Source of the DNA: DASZTV01 sp035550655
Lineage (GTDB): Bacteria; Actinomycetota; Actinomycetes; JAFAQI01
DNA length: 64,000 nt
Assembly: GCA_035550655.1 (NCBI GenBank)
Contig: DASZOU010000029.1
Coordinates: 12,456-76,455 of the forward strand
Reading direction: 5' to 3'
Shown: positions 54,058 to 61,675 of the stretch, in pieces
How the letters are laid out: every line of letters begins with the position of its first letter
How positions within the stretch are numbered: position 1 is the first letter of the stretch
Notes under the pieces: generated by a model
The model's database searches: none
Told to the model about the DNA's origin: nothing
Seen by the model: the letters and a program-made list of their open reading frames with translations, nothing else
Made by a program: the position numbers and the translations under genes

Positions 54058-55071
54058 ATGACGCTTCCTTCCCGCACGCTCGGCCGTGACAGCGCGCTGA
54101 CGGTCTCCATGCAGGGCCTCGGCTGCATGGGCATGTCGCAGTCCTACGGCAAGGCCGATCCGGAAGAGTCCCGTTTGACCATCGAGCGGGCGCTCGATCT
54201 CGGCGTGACGTTCCTCGACACCGCGGACATCTACGGCGGTGGGCACAACGAGCACATCGTCGGCAAGGCGATCAAGAGCCGCCGTGACGAGGTGGTGCTG
54301 GCGACGAAGTTCTCGTTGTCACGCGCGGACGACGGCACGATGAAGATCAACGGGCACCCGGACTACGTGCGCACCTGCATCGATGCGAGCCTCGAGCGCC
54401 TCGGCGTCGACCACATCGACCTCTACTACCAGCACCGCGTCGACTCGACCGTCCCCATCGAGGACACCGTCGGCGCGATGGCCGAGCAGGTCGCCGCCGG
54501 CAAGGTCCGCCACCTCGGGCTGTCCGAGGCGAGCGCGCAGAGCCTCGAGCGGGCGGTGACCGTCCACCCGATCACGGCACTTCAGTCCGAATGGTCGCTG
54601 TGGACCCGCGACCTCGAGGACGAGGTGCTGCCGACCGCTCGGCGGCTGGGCATCGGCATCGTGCCGTTCAGCCCGCTCGGGCGCGGCTTCCTCACCGGCG
54701 CCATCAAGAGCCCTGACGACTTCGGCGAGGACGACTTCCGTCGCTTCAACCCGCGCTTCATGGGCGAGAACTTCGACAAGAACCTGCAGCTCGTCGACGC
54801 CGTGCAGGCGATGGCGGCGGAGAAGGGCTGCACGCCGGGCCAGCTGGCCCTGGCATGGGTGATGGCCCAGGGCGACGACGTCGTACCGATCCCCGGCACC
54901 AAGCGACGGGTCTACCTGGAGGAGAACGTCGGCGCCTGCGAGGTGGTGCTCACCGGCGAGGATCTGAAGCGCCTCGATGACATCGCCCCTGTCGGGGTCG
55001 CGGCCGGCGGTCGCTACCTGGCGTCCGCCGGTCTCGCGACGACGTACGGCGACTCCCCGCCGATTGGCTGA
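54058..55071 (+). CDS. Aldo/keto reductase, AKR13-like
   Basis: 337 residues. Tetrad residues are in FLDTADIYGGGHNEHIVG, VVLATKFS and LYYQHRVD. The N-terminus LGCMGMSQSYG and the C-terminal VVPIPGTKRRVYLEENV place it in the YakC/AKR13 group. AGGAAGGAGG directly precedes the ATG. It follows the ABC set by 22 bases, possibly in the same transcript. Confidence 0.92.
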   Translation: MTLPSRTLGRDSALTVSMQGLGCMGMSQSYGKADPEESRLTIERALDLGVTFLDTADIYGGGHNEHIVGKAIKSRRDEVVLATKFSLSRADDGTMKINGHPDYVRTCIDASLERLGVDHIDLYYQHRVDSTVPIEDTVGAMAEQVAAGKVRHLGLSEASAQSLERAVTVHPITALQSEWSLWTRDLEDEVLPTARRLGIGIVPFSPLGRGFLTGAIKSPDDFGEDDFRRFNPRFMGENFDKNLQLVDAVQAMAAEKGCTPGQLALAWVMAQGDDVVPIPGTKRRVYLEENVGACEVVLTGEDLKRLDDIAPVGVAAGGRYLASAGLATTYGDSPPIG

Positions 55072-55090
55072 ACCTGTCGTAGGCCGGCCG

Positions 55091-55096
55091 TACGGT
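55091..55096 (+). promoter_or_regulatory. Putative -10 element of the AlkB-like gene (leaderless)
   Basis: TACGGT, six bases, then the GTG start. Confidence 0.5.
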
Positions 55097-55102
55097 CGGA
55101 TC

Positions 55103-55738
55103 GTGACCGCTCTGGCCTGGCAGCCGTCGTTGCTCGACGGCGGTGAGCCGAGTCTCGACGTGTCGTACGACGGGCTTCGGCGGATCGTCCTGGACGAAAG
55201 ATCGTGGGTCGACTACTGCCCGGGTTGGCTGTCCGGATCGGACAGCGTCTTCGAGCTGCTCGCATCGACCGGTGAGTGGGGCCAGCGGCTGGTGACGATG
55301 TGGGACCGCGAAGTCCTGGAACCGCGCCTCACCGCGGGCTGGTCGCCGAAAGCCGCCGAGGCGCCGCCGGTGCTCGCGGAGATGTGCCGGCTGCTGTCAC
55401 AGCGGTACGCCGTCGACTTCGACAGCGTGTGGGTCAACCTCTACCGCGACGGTCAGGACAGCGTCGCCTGGCACGGCGACCGGAACCGCCACGTCATGGA
55501 CCGCCCGTTGGTGGCGACCGTCTCGCTGGGAGCGCGCCGCAGGTTCCTGCTGCGCCAGCGGGGAAGCAGCCGGATCGCGCACGAGCTGAGGCCGGGCGCG
55601 GGAGACCTTGTGGTGATGGGCGGCGCGTGCCAGCAAGAGTGGGAGCACACGGTGCCGAAGTCGGCCCGCGTGGTCGGTCCGCGGATGTCGGTGACGATCA
55701 GGCATTCAAAGGCTCGCGAAGAGAATCCGGTGCCCTGA
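55103..55738 (+). CDS. AlkB-like 2-oxoglutarate/Fe(II) dioxygenase
   Basis: 211 residues from GTG at 55103. The iron triad is visible: His and Asp in VAWHGDRNRH and His in WEHTVPKS; the 2-oxoglutarate arginine is in GPRMSVTIRH. AlkB proteins remove alkyl groups from DNA or RNA bases. The N-terminal substrate lid (YCPGWLSGSD) resembles the actinobacterial AlkB group. The frame is open further upstream only as a shadow of the AKR gene. Confidence 0.88.
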   Translation: MTALAWQPSLLDGGEPSLDVSYDGLRRIVLDERSWVDYCPGWLSGSDSVFELLASTGEWGQRLVTMWDREVLEPRLTAGWSPKAAEAPPVLAEMCRLLSQRYAVDFDSVWVNLYRDGQDSVAWHGDRNRHVMDRPLVATVSLGARRRFLLRQRGSSRIAHELRPGAGDLVVMGGACQQEWEHTVPKSARVVGPRMSVTIRHSKAREENPVP

Positions 55739-55763
55739 CACCGGGAGCCGGTCACGACCCACA

Positions 55764-55769
55764 TACCGT
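55764..55769 (+). promoter_or_regulatory. Putative -10 element of the phosphatase gene (leaderless)
   Basis: TACCGT, six bases, then the GTG start at 55776. Confidence 0.5.
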
Positions 55770-55775
55770 GGGCGG

Positions 55776-56495
55776 GTGAGTGAGGAGCCCGCACCGGCGG
55801 AGCCTGCGACGAAAGAGTTTCGGCAGTACCGGTATGCGCCGCCGCCCGGCGCGACCGTCATCCTGCTGGTCCGCCACGGCGAGTCGGCGCCGGCCGTCGA
55901 AGGCGTCGTCGGCCCGATGCGCGATGGCCATACCGACCCGCCGCTCGATCCGGTCGGCGAGGAGCAAGCCCGCCTGGTGGGCGAGCGACTCGGCCATGAG
56001 CCGATCGATGCGCTCTACGTGACGACGCTCCAGCGCACCCACCAGACCGCTGCTCCGCTGGCCGCCAAGCTCGGCCTCACCCCCCACGTCGAAGCCGATC
56101 TCCGCGAGGTCGGCCTCGGTGAGTGGGAGGGCTACCGGTTCCGCAAGTACGTCGCCGAGCGTCACCCGATCGCCATCCAGATGTTCACCGAGCAGCGATG
56201 GGACGCCATCCCGGGCGCGGAGTCCAACGACGCCTTCGCGGCACGGATCCGGGCCGGCATCGGGCGGATCCACGCGGCGCATCCCGACCAGCGGGTCGCC
56301 GCCTTCGTGCACGGCGGCGTGATCGGCATGGCGATGTCGATCGCCTCGGGGGCCCGGCCGTTTGGTTTCATCGGCGCAGACAACGGCTCGATCTCGGAGA
56401 TCGTGGTGCTCGGCGAGGACTGGGCGGTGCGTCGCTTCAACGACACCGCACATCTCGACCCGAGCCTCACGATCACGACGGAGCCGCTAATCTGA
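55776..56495 (+). CDS. Histidine phosphatase (phosphoglycerate mutase-like) family protein
   Basis: 239 residues. LLVRHGESA carries the phosphorylated histidine and first arginine, VTTLQRTHQTAAPLA the second arginine, REVGLGEWEG the acid and FVHGGVIGM the second histidine. Substrate unknown; the family covers many small phosphate esters. It is convergent with the response regulator, 30 bases apart. Confidence 0.9.
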   Translation: MSEEPAPAEPATKEFRQYRYAPPPGATVILLVRHGESAPAVEGVVGPMRDGHTDPPLDPVGEEQARLVGERLGHEPIDALYVTTLQRTHQTAAPLAAKLGLTPHVEADLREVGLGEWEGYRFRKYVAERHPIAIQMFTEQRWDAIPGAESNDAFAARIRAGIGRIHAAHPDQRVAAFVHGGVIGMAMSIASGARPFGFIGADNGSISEIVVLGEDWAVRRFNDTAHLDPSLTITTEPLI

Positions 56496-56525
56496 CGATT
56501 GGGGGGCGTGAAGGAGTGCGCCGAC

Positions 56526-57170
56526 CTACGGAAGTAGCCGCCGCTCGCTCGCCCAGCGGGTCAGCTCCCGGCGGTTGGAGAGCTGCAGCTTGCGCAGCAC
56601 CGCCGAGACATGCGTCTCGATCGTCTTGACCGACAAAAAGAGCTCCTCCGCCGCCTCGCGGTAGGTGTAGCCGCGCGCGATCAGCTGCAGCACGTCGCGC
56701 TCGCGCGGAGTGAGCACGTCGAGCTCGCTCGGTTGCGGCGCGGCCGCACCGTCCGCGGTGAAGGCGTCGAGGACGAAGCCGGCGAGCCTCGGCGAGAAGA
56801 CCGCATCGCCAGCCGCGACGCGTTCCACCGCGTCACACAGCTCCTCGCCGCTGATGCTCTTGGTGACGTAGCCGCGAGCGCCGGCGCGGATCACCCGGAT
56901 CACGTCGTCGGGGGCGTCGGACACCGACAGCGCGAGGAAGCGGATGTCAGGGTGCTCCGCATGGACGGCGTGGATGACCGCGTCGCCGGTGCCGCTCGGA
57001 AGGTGAACGTCGAGCAGTACGACGTCGGGAGTCGTGGCGGTGATGCGCTTGATCGCATCCGCCACGTCGGCCGCTTCGCCCACGACCTCGAGCCGCTCGC
57101 CGATCTCGCTCCGGACGCCGGAGCGGACCAGGGAGTGGTCATCGACGAGGACGACGCGAGTCCTGCTCAT
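56526..57170 (-). CDS. NarL/LuxR-type response regulator
   Basis: 214 residues: receiver domain with VVLVDDHSLVR, phosphoacceptor Asp in VVLLDVHLP (about 54) and the KS of YVTKSIS; C-terminal LuxR HTH LTPRERDVLQLIARGYTYREAAE and SVKTIETHVSAVLRKL. The ATG overlaps the stop of the sensor kinase (ATGA), so the two form one two-component system. The repeat at 58432 is its probable operator. Confidence 0.93.
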   Translation of the reverse strand: MSRTRVVLVDDHSLVRSGVRSEIGERLEVVGEAADVADAIKRITATTPDVVLLDVHLPSGTGDAVIHAVHAEHPDIRFLALSVSDAPDDVIRVIRAGARGYVTKSISGEELCDAVERVAAGDAVFSPRLAGFVLDAFTADGAAAPQPSELDVLTPRERDVLQLIARGYTYREAAEELFLSVKTIETHVSAVLRKLQLSNRRELTRWASERRLLP

Positions 57171-58381
57171 GCCGGCGCCGCTGCGCCGAGCGGAAGGGTG
57201 AGCTGCACCTCTGTGCCCGCTCGCGCACTCGACCTGATCGTCGCCGTACCGCCGTGGCGCTCCATCCTCGCGATCACCGACTCGCGGACGCCGAAGCGGT
57301 CCGCCGGAATCGTTGCGACCTTGAAGCCCTTGCCCCGGTCGCGGACGTACGCCGTCAGCTCACCGGCGCGAACCTCGACGTACACCGAGATCTCGCGCAC
57401 GCCCGAGTGCTTCGCGGCGTTGACTGCCGCCTCGCGGATCGCCTGCACGATCGGCTCGACGTCCGGCGACGCCGGGTGGTCGCCGACGATGACCAGGTCG
57501 ATCGCCACGTCGTACTCGTCCTCCACGTCGGCGCAGGTTGCCGTGACCATCGCGCGCAAGGAAGTCGCCGGCTGGGCGGGCCGGTACAGCCATCCCCGCA
57601 GCTCCCGCTCGGAGTGCCGGACCAGCCGGCGCACCTCGTCAGGGTCGTCGGCGCGGCGCTGGATGAGGATCAGTGTCTGCAGCATCGAGTCGTGAACCCG
57701 CCCGGCAAGCTCGACCCGTTCGTGCTCGCGGATCCGGGCGGTGCGTTCCTCCGTCGCCTCACGCCAGTAGCGCAGCAGCCACGGCCCGATCACCACGACG
57801 ATGCCGAGCGTCGCGACGACGGCCGGTAGGAACGCGCGTCGAGCGAGCGGGAAGGCGTTGTGTGTCGCGAGGAAGGTCGCCATACCGGTGAGGACGAGGA
57901 CGAGGCCCGCGACGTAGCGAGCGACGGTCCGGCCCCGCGCACCTGACAGTGCGGCGCGCTGACGCTCGGCGACGCTGCGCAGCCGGTTGCGGCTGGAGTC
58001 GTCGGCCTGGCGCCACAACAGCGCAGCGCCGGCGATCATCGCGGCTGTCGGCCACAGGAGTCCGGCGCCGTACCCGAGCAGCTGGGCGAACAGCAGCATC
58101 GCGCCGCCGAGGGCGGCGAACCCGACCAGCTGCACCCGGGCATCGGTTCGGTCACGTGCGGCAGGGTCGTCCTTCGCCTGCGGGACGACGACCCAGAATG
58201 CGGCGTAGAGCAGTACGCCGAGGCCGCCGAGGACGATGCTGACCACGAACGCGATGCGAAGGAGCAGGACGTCCATGCCGAGGTGGTCGGACAGGCCGGA
58301 GGCGACCCCCGCGATCAGCCGGCCGTCGCGTCGTCGGTACAGCCGCCGCACCGGCGCGGCGACCTGTGGTGGGGCGGCCAT
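57167..58381 (-). CDS. PspC-domain sensor histidine kinase
   Basis: 404 residues from ATG at 58381. An N-terminal PspC domain (RLYRRRDGRLIAGVASGLSDHLG, about 13-70) is followed by about four membrane segments, a HisKA_3 phosphorylation helix (GRVHDSMLQTLI) and an HATPase_c domain (N-box AIREAAVNAAKHSG, G-box DRGKGFKV). PspC modules sense envelope stress. It is divergent from a second PspC gene, a common arrangement in actinobacteria. The frame is open to 59113 only as a shadow of that gene. Confidence 0.9.
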   Translation of the reverse strand: MAAPPQVAAPVRRLYRRRDGRLIAGVASGLSDHLGMDVLLLRIAFVVSIVLGGLGVLLYAAFWVVVPQAKDDPAARDRTDARVQLVGFAALGGAMLLFAQLLGYGAGLLWPTAAMIAGAALLWRQADDSSRNRLRSVAERQRAALSGARGRTVARYVAGLVLVLTGMATFLATHNAFPLARRAFLPAVVATLGIVVVIGPWLLRYWREATEERTARIREHERVELAGRVHDSMLQTLILIQRRADDPDEVRRLVRHSERELRGWLYRPAQPATSLRAMVTATCADVEDEYDVAIDLVIVGDHPASPDVEPIVQAIREAAVNAAKHSGVREISVYVEVRAGELTAYVRDRGKGFKVATIPADRFGVRESVIARMERHGGTATIRSSARAGTEVQLTLPLGAAAPA

Positions 58382-58431
58382 GCAGAGATGGTCACACGTC
58401 CGAGCGCGCCCGAGATCCTCCCGGCCGAGGT

Positions 58432-58460
58432 TCAGGGTCGATCTCAGGGTCTGTCCCTGA
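58432..58460. promoter_or_regulatory. Repeat element between PspC kinase and PspC gene
   Basis: TCAGGGTC occurs at 58432 and again at 58444, and CCCTGA at 58455 forms an inverted repeat with the second copy (TCAGGG-N5-CCCTGA). The three half-sites have about one helical turn spacing. This is a likely binding site for the adjacent LuxR-type regulator. Confidence 0.5.
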
Positions 58461-58495
58461 TGGCGCGCGAGCGCCGCGGCGGCACGATCGACACC

Positions 58496-59623
58496 ATGAC
58501 CACTGCTGACATGCCTGCCGGCGCCGAACGCCGGCTCACCAGAGCGCGCGAGGGACGCGTGATCGCCGGCGTCTGCCAGGGAGCGGCGCGGTACTTCGAC
58601 ATCGACCCGGTGATCTTCCGCATCGTGCTCGCGGTGCTCACCGTCTTCGGTGGCGCCGGCGTCGTCATCTATGCACTCGGCTGGCTGCTGATTCCTGAGG
58701 AGGGCAGTCCGCAGACGCGCCTGGAGCGCTGGCTGCGGAGCGGTCACGACGACCTGCGCCGGATCCTGCTGCTCGTGGTGATCGCGGTGTGCGTCGTGAT
58801 CTTCCTCGGCAACACCAACATCTTCGCCCACCGCGTCGGTGCGGCAGCGGTCGCGGTCGTCGCCGTGCTTCTCATCACGGAGCTGGTCGGCCGTCGTCGA
58901 GGGCATGGCCTGTTCGCGACGCGACGGCAGGCGACACCCGACTACTACGGCCCGGTCACGGCACCGGCGACGGCGACCGAGCCCCTCCCGACAGTGGCCT
59001 TCCCACTGCCGGCGGTTCGTCGGGAGCGGTCCTGGCTGGGGTGGCTCACCTTCGGCGCCGTGCTCCTCGTCGCAGGCATCATGTCGCTCGTTGCGAGCTC
59101 TGGCGCCGCACACCCGCAGCCGGCCGACGTCTTCGCCGGCTGCGTTGCGGTCGTCGGTCTCGGGTTGCTGGTCGGCGGCTTCGTCGGCCGGGCTCGGGCG
59201 ATGATCCCCGTGGGTGTCCTGCTGGTGCTGGGCCTGGCCGTCACCAACGCGCTACCGCGCGACCTCACCTGGTCGGCCGGCACTCGCGACTGGACGCCGG
59301 TCGCGACGGATCTCGCGCCGTCGTACGTGCTGGGTGTCGGCAAAGCCGACCTTGACCTGAGCCAGCTGCCGGCAGCGACGAGTGCCACGATCGATGTGCG
59401 GATCGGAGCGGGCCGCCTGCACGTGTTCGTGCCCGCCGGCGTCGGCGTGATCGTCGACGCGAAGCTCGGGGCCGGCAGGCTCCATGTCTTCGGCCGCGAT
59501 CAGGACGGGACGGGCGTGGCGATCAAGGAAGTCGTCGCGCCGACCCGACCGCACGCCGGCACGATCACCCTTCACCTGCAAGGCGGCTTCGGCGATGTGG
59601 AGGTTCTCGATGCGCCAGCATGA
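58496..59623 (+). CDS. PspC-domain membrane protein
   Basis: 375 residues from ATG at 58496. A PspC domain (RRLTRAREGRVIAGVCQGAARYF, about 10-70) is followed by several membrane helices, a linker and a C-terminal beta-repeat region with VRIGAGRLHVFVPAG and KLGAGRLHVFG, as in the cell-wall-active antibiotic response (LiaF-like) domain. A LiaF-type role in holding the kinase silent is inference. ATG at 58460 is an alternative, but it would overlap the repeat element. Confidence 0.85.
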   Translation: MTTADMPAGAERRLTRAREGRVIAGVCQGAARYFDIDPVIFRIVLAVLTVFGGAGVVIYALGWLLIPEEGSPQTRLERWLRSGHDDLRRILLLVVIAVCVVIFLGNTNIFAHRVGAAAVAVVAVLLITELVGRRRGHGLFATRRQATPDYYGPVTAPATATEPLPTVAFPLPAVRRERSWLGWLTFGAVLLVAGIMSLVASSGAAHPQPADVFAGCVAVVGLGLLVGGFVGRARAMIPVGVLLVLGLAVTNALPRDLTWSAGTRDWTPVATDLAPSYVLGVGKADLDLSQLPAATSATIDVRIGAGRLHVFVPAGVGVIVDAKLGAGRLHVFGRDQDGTGVAIKEVVAPTRPHAGTITLHLQGGFGDVEVLDAPA

Positions 59624-59840
59624 GCTCGATCCGGTGTCCCTGTTCTTCGGGCTGGTCTTCCTGTTCGTGTCGGGCGCGTATCTGCTGACGCACACCACGA
59701 GCGCGCAGCTGCACTGGCTGCTGGTGCTTCCAGCCGCGCTGATCGCGCTCGGGGTGGCGATCCTCGCCGGGACCGTCCGCCGAATGCGGCGCACCGGCCA
59801 GGCGGATCAGGACTCGATGTCGACGACCACCGGCGCGTGA
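59610..59840 (+). CDS. Small two-helix membrane protein
   Basis: 76 residues: PVSLFFGLVFLFVSGAYLL and LLVLPAALIALGVAILAG form two membrane helices, followed by a basic and a polar tail. Not recognised by name. The ATG at 59610 lies inside the PspC gene (14-base overlap), so it is coupled to it and may be a third part of the envelope-stress unit. The 3' end overlaps the convergent xth by 34 bases. Confidence 0.75.
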   Translation: MRQHELDPVSLFFGLVFLFVSGAYLLTHTTSAQLHWLLVLPAALIALGVAILAGTVRRMRRTGQADQDSMSTTTGA

Positions 59841-60628
59841 TCTGACGGGCCGGTTCCCTTCCGGGCATCGCGGTCGACGTAGGCGTCCTTGACGGCCGCG
59901 GCGACCGCCTTGCTCGCGTACACCAAGTCGATCCGCATGCCTTGGTTCTTGTGGAACATCCCGGCGCGGTAGTCCCAGTAGGTGTACGGCGTGTCGTACT
60001 TCATCGCGCGGGGGATCACGTCGGTCAGGCCGAGGTCGCGAAGCGCGGCGAGCGATTTGCGCTCCGGCTCGGTCACGTGAGTGGACCCGACGAACTTCGA
60101 CGCGTCCCAGACGTCGTCGTCGCTCGGGATGATGTTGAAGTCGCCGGTGACGACGAAGCGTTCGTGCGCAGCGACTTCGGGTTCGAGCGCGTCGCGCAGG
60201 GCGGCGAGCCACTCCAGCTTGTACGGGTAGTGCGGGCTGTCGAGAGTGCGGCCGTTGGGCACGTAGACCGACCAGATCCGCAGCCCGCCGCACGTCGCCC
60301 CGACAGCACGCGCCTCGACCTTCGGCGGCTCGCCGATCAGGGCCGCGTCGTCCTCGTCCGGCGGCGGTGCATACGCCGGCTGGCCTGGGAAGTGGCGCGT
60401 GACGTCGTCGAGGCCGACGCGCGACAGGATGGCCACGCCGTTCCATCTGCCTTCGCCGTGCGCAGCGATCTCATAGCCGAGCTGCTCTGCGCGCTCACCG
60501 GGGAACGCGTCGCTCGCGCACTTGATCTCCTGCAGGCACAAGACGTCGGGTTCGGCGAGCTCGAGCCACTCGTTGAGACGGGGGAGCCGCGCGCCGACGG
60601 AGTTGACGTTCCACGTCGCGATCCGCAC
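59807..60628 (-). CDS. xth: Exodeoxyribonuclease III
   Basis: AP endonuclease and 3' exonuclease for base-excision repair. The 273 residues have ATWNVNSVGARL, metal-binding Glu in LCLQEIKC, YVPNGR, GDFNIIPSD, and the terminal catalytic GPSDHAPVVVDI. GTG start. It shares a divergent promoter with add, with 22 bases between the start codons. It can act after the glycosylase encoded by nei at 12128. Confidence 0.95.
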   Translation of the reverse strand: MRIATWNVNSVGARLPRLNEWLELAEPDVLCLQEIKCASDAFPGERAEQLGYEIAAHGEGRWNGVAILSRVGLDDVTRHFPGQPAYAPPPDEDDAALIGEPPKVEARAVGATCGGLRIWSVYVPNGRTLDSPHYPYKLEWLAALRDALEPEVAAHERFVVTGDFNIIPSDDDVWDASKFVGSTHVTEPERKSLAALRDLGLTDVIPRAMKYDTPYTYWDYRAGMFHKNQGMRIDLVYASKAVAAAVKDAYVDRDARKGTGPSDHAPVVVDIES

Positions 60629-60634
60629 TCCGTC

Positions 60635-60640
60635 ACCCTA
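60635..60640 (-). promoter_or_regulatory. Putative -10 element of xth (leaderless)
   Basis: TAGGGT on the minus strand, six bases, then the GTG start. It shares two base pairs with the -10 of add. Confidence 0.5.
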
Positions 60641-60644
60641 AGGT
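60639..60644 (+). promoter_or_regulatory. Putative -10 element of add (leaderless)
   Basis: TAAGGT, six bases, then the ATG. Together with the xth element it makes the near-palindrome ACCCTAAGGT. Confidence 0.5.
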
Positions 60645-60650
60645 CAGCTC

Positions 60651-61664
60651 ATGTCGGAGGCAGACCTGGTCTCGCTGCCGAAGACACACCTGCACCTGCA
60701 TCTCACCGGCGGGATGCGACACGCCACGTTGGTCGAGCTCGCCGACAAGTACGGCGTTCGGTTGCCCGAGCGGTTGATCGAGGAGGAGCGGGACGACTGG
60801 CGGGTCCTCGGCTGGGCCAGGTTCCAGCGGCTCTATGACCTGGCCCGCGGCGTGCTGCGCACCGCTGATGACATCCGGCGGCTGATCCTCGAGATCGCGG
60901 CGGACGAGCACGCCAACGGCTCGCGGTGGCTCGAGCTGCAGATCACGCCGAGCGGCTACGCCGCCCGTCTCGGCGACCTCGTCACCGCGATGGAGGTGTT
61001 TTGCGACGCCGCTGCCGCCGCACAGGCCGCGACCGGCATCGGTCTGCGGCTCATCGTCGCGGCGAACCGCACCCGGCCGCCGTGGGAGGCAGAGACGCAG
61101 GCGAGGCTCGCCGTACGGTTCGCCGACCGGGGCGTGGTCGGCTTCGGGCTGTCCAACGACGAGCGGCTGGGCACCCCTGAGGACTACGCCAAGGCGTTCC
61201 GCATCGCGCGTGAGGGTGGGCTGGTGGCGATGCCGCACGCCGGCGAGCTGCTCGGCGCGGACTCCGTCGAGCGGACGGTACGCGCGCTCCAGCCGGTCCG
61301 GATCGGCCACGGCATCAGATCGATCGAGGACCCTGAGGTGCTCGCGCTGCTCGCGGACCGCGGGATCGCCTGCGAAGTCTGTCCCGCTTCGAACGTCGCG
61401 CTCGGAGTGGTCGACGGGCACGCGGGGGTGCCGCTGCGGCGCCTGGAGGCGGCCGGCGTACCGGTTGTGCTGGCCGCCGACGACCCCTTGCTGTTCGGAG
61501 CGTCGCTCGTAGCGCAGTACACCGTCGCCCGAGACGTCCTCGGCTACACCCGCAAGGACCTTGCGCGGCTCGCGCGCGCGTCGGTGACCTTCTCCACGAT
61601 GCCGCCGGACCTCGCGACTGCGATCTTGGCCGACATCGGCCGCTGGGAAGCGGGGGCCACGTAG
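60651..61664 (+). CDS. add: Adenosine deaminase family protein
   Basis: Deaminates adenosine to inosine in purine salvage. The 337-residue metal-dependent TIM barrel has PKTHLHLHLTGGM with the first zinc histidines, MPHAGE (third histidine and catalytic Glu), RIGHGIRSIED, and ADDPLLFG with the zinc aspartate. The N-terminal KTHLHLHL differs from the usual KAELHLHL, so related substrates such as adenine are possible. Confidence 0.9.
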   Translation: MSEADLVSLPKTHLHLHLTGGMRHATLVELADKYGVRLPERLIEEERDDWRVLGWARFQRLYDLARGVLRTADDIRRLILEIAADEHANGSRWLELQITPSGYAARLGDLVTAMEVFCDAAAAAQAATGIGLRLIVAANRTRPPWEAETQARLAVRFADRGVVGFGLSNDERLGTPEDYAKAFRIAREGGLVAMPHAGELLGADSVERTVRALQPVRIGHGIRSIEDPEVLALLADRGIACEVCPASNVALGVVDGHAGVPLRRLEAAGVPVVLAADDPLLFGASLVAQYTVARDVLGYTRKDLARLARASVTFSTMPPDLATAILADIGRWEAGAT

Positions 61665-61667
61665 CCT
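61662..61667 (+). promoter_or_regulatory. Putative -10 element of typA
   Basis: TAGCCT overlaps the stop codon of add and lies eight bases before the GTG of typA. A transcript starting here would be leaderless or have one or two extra bases. Confidence 0.35.
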
Positions 61668-61675
61668 GGCATGTC

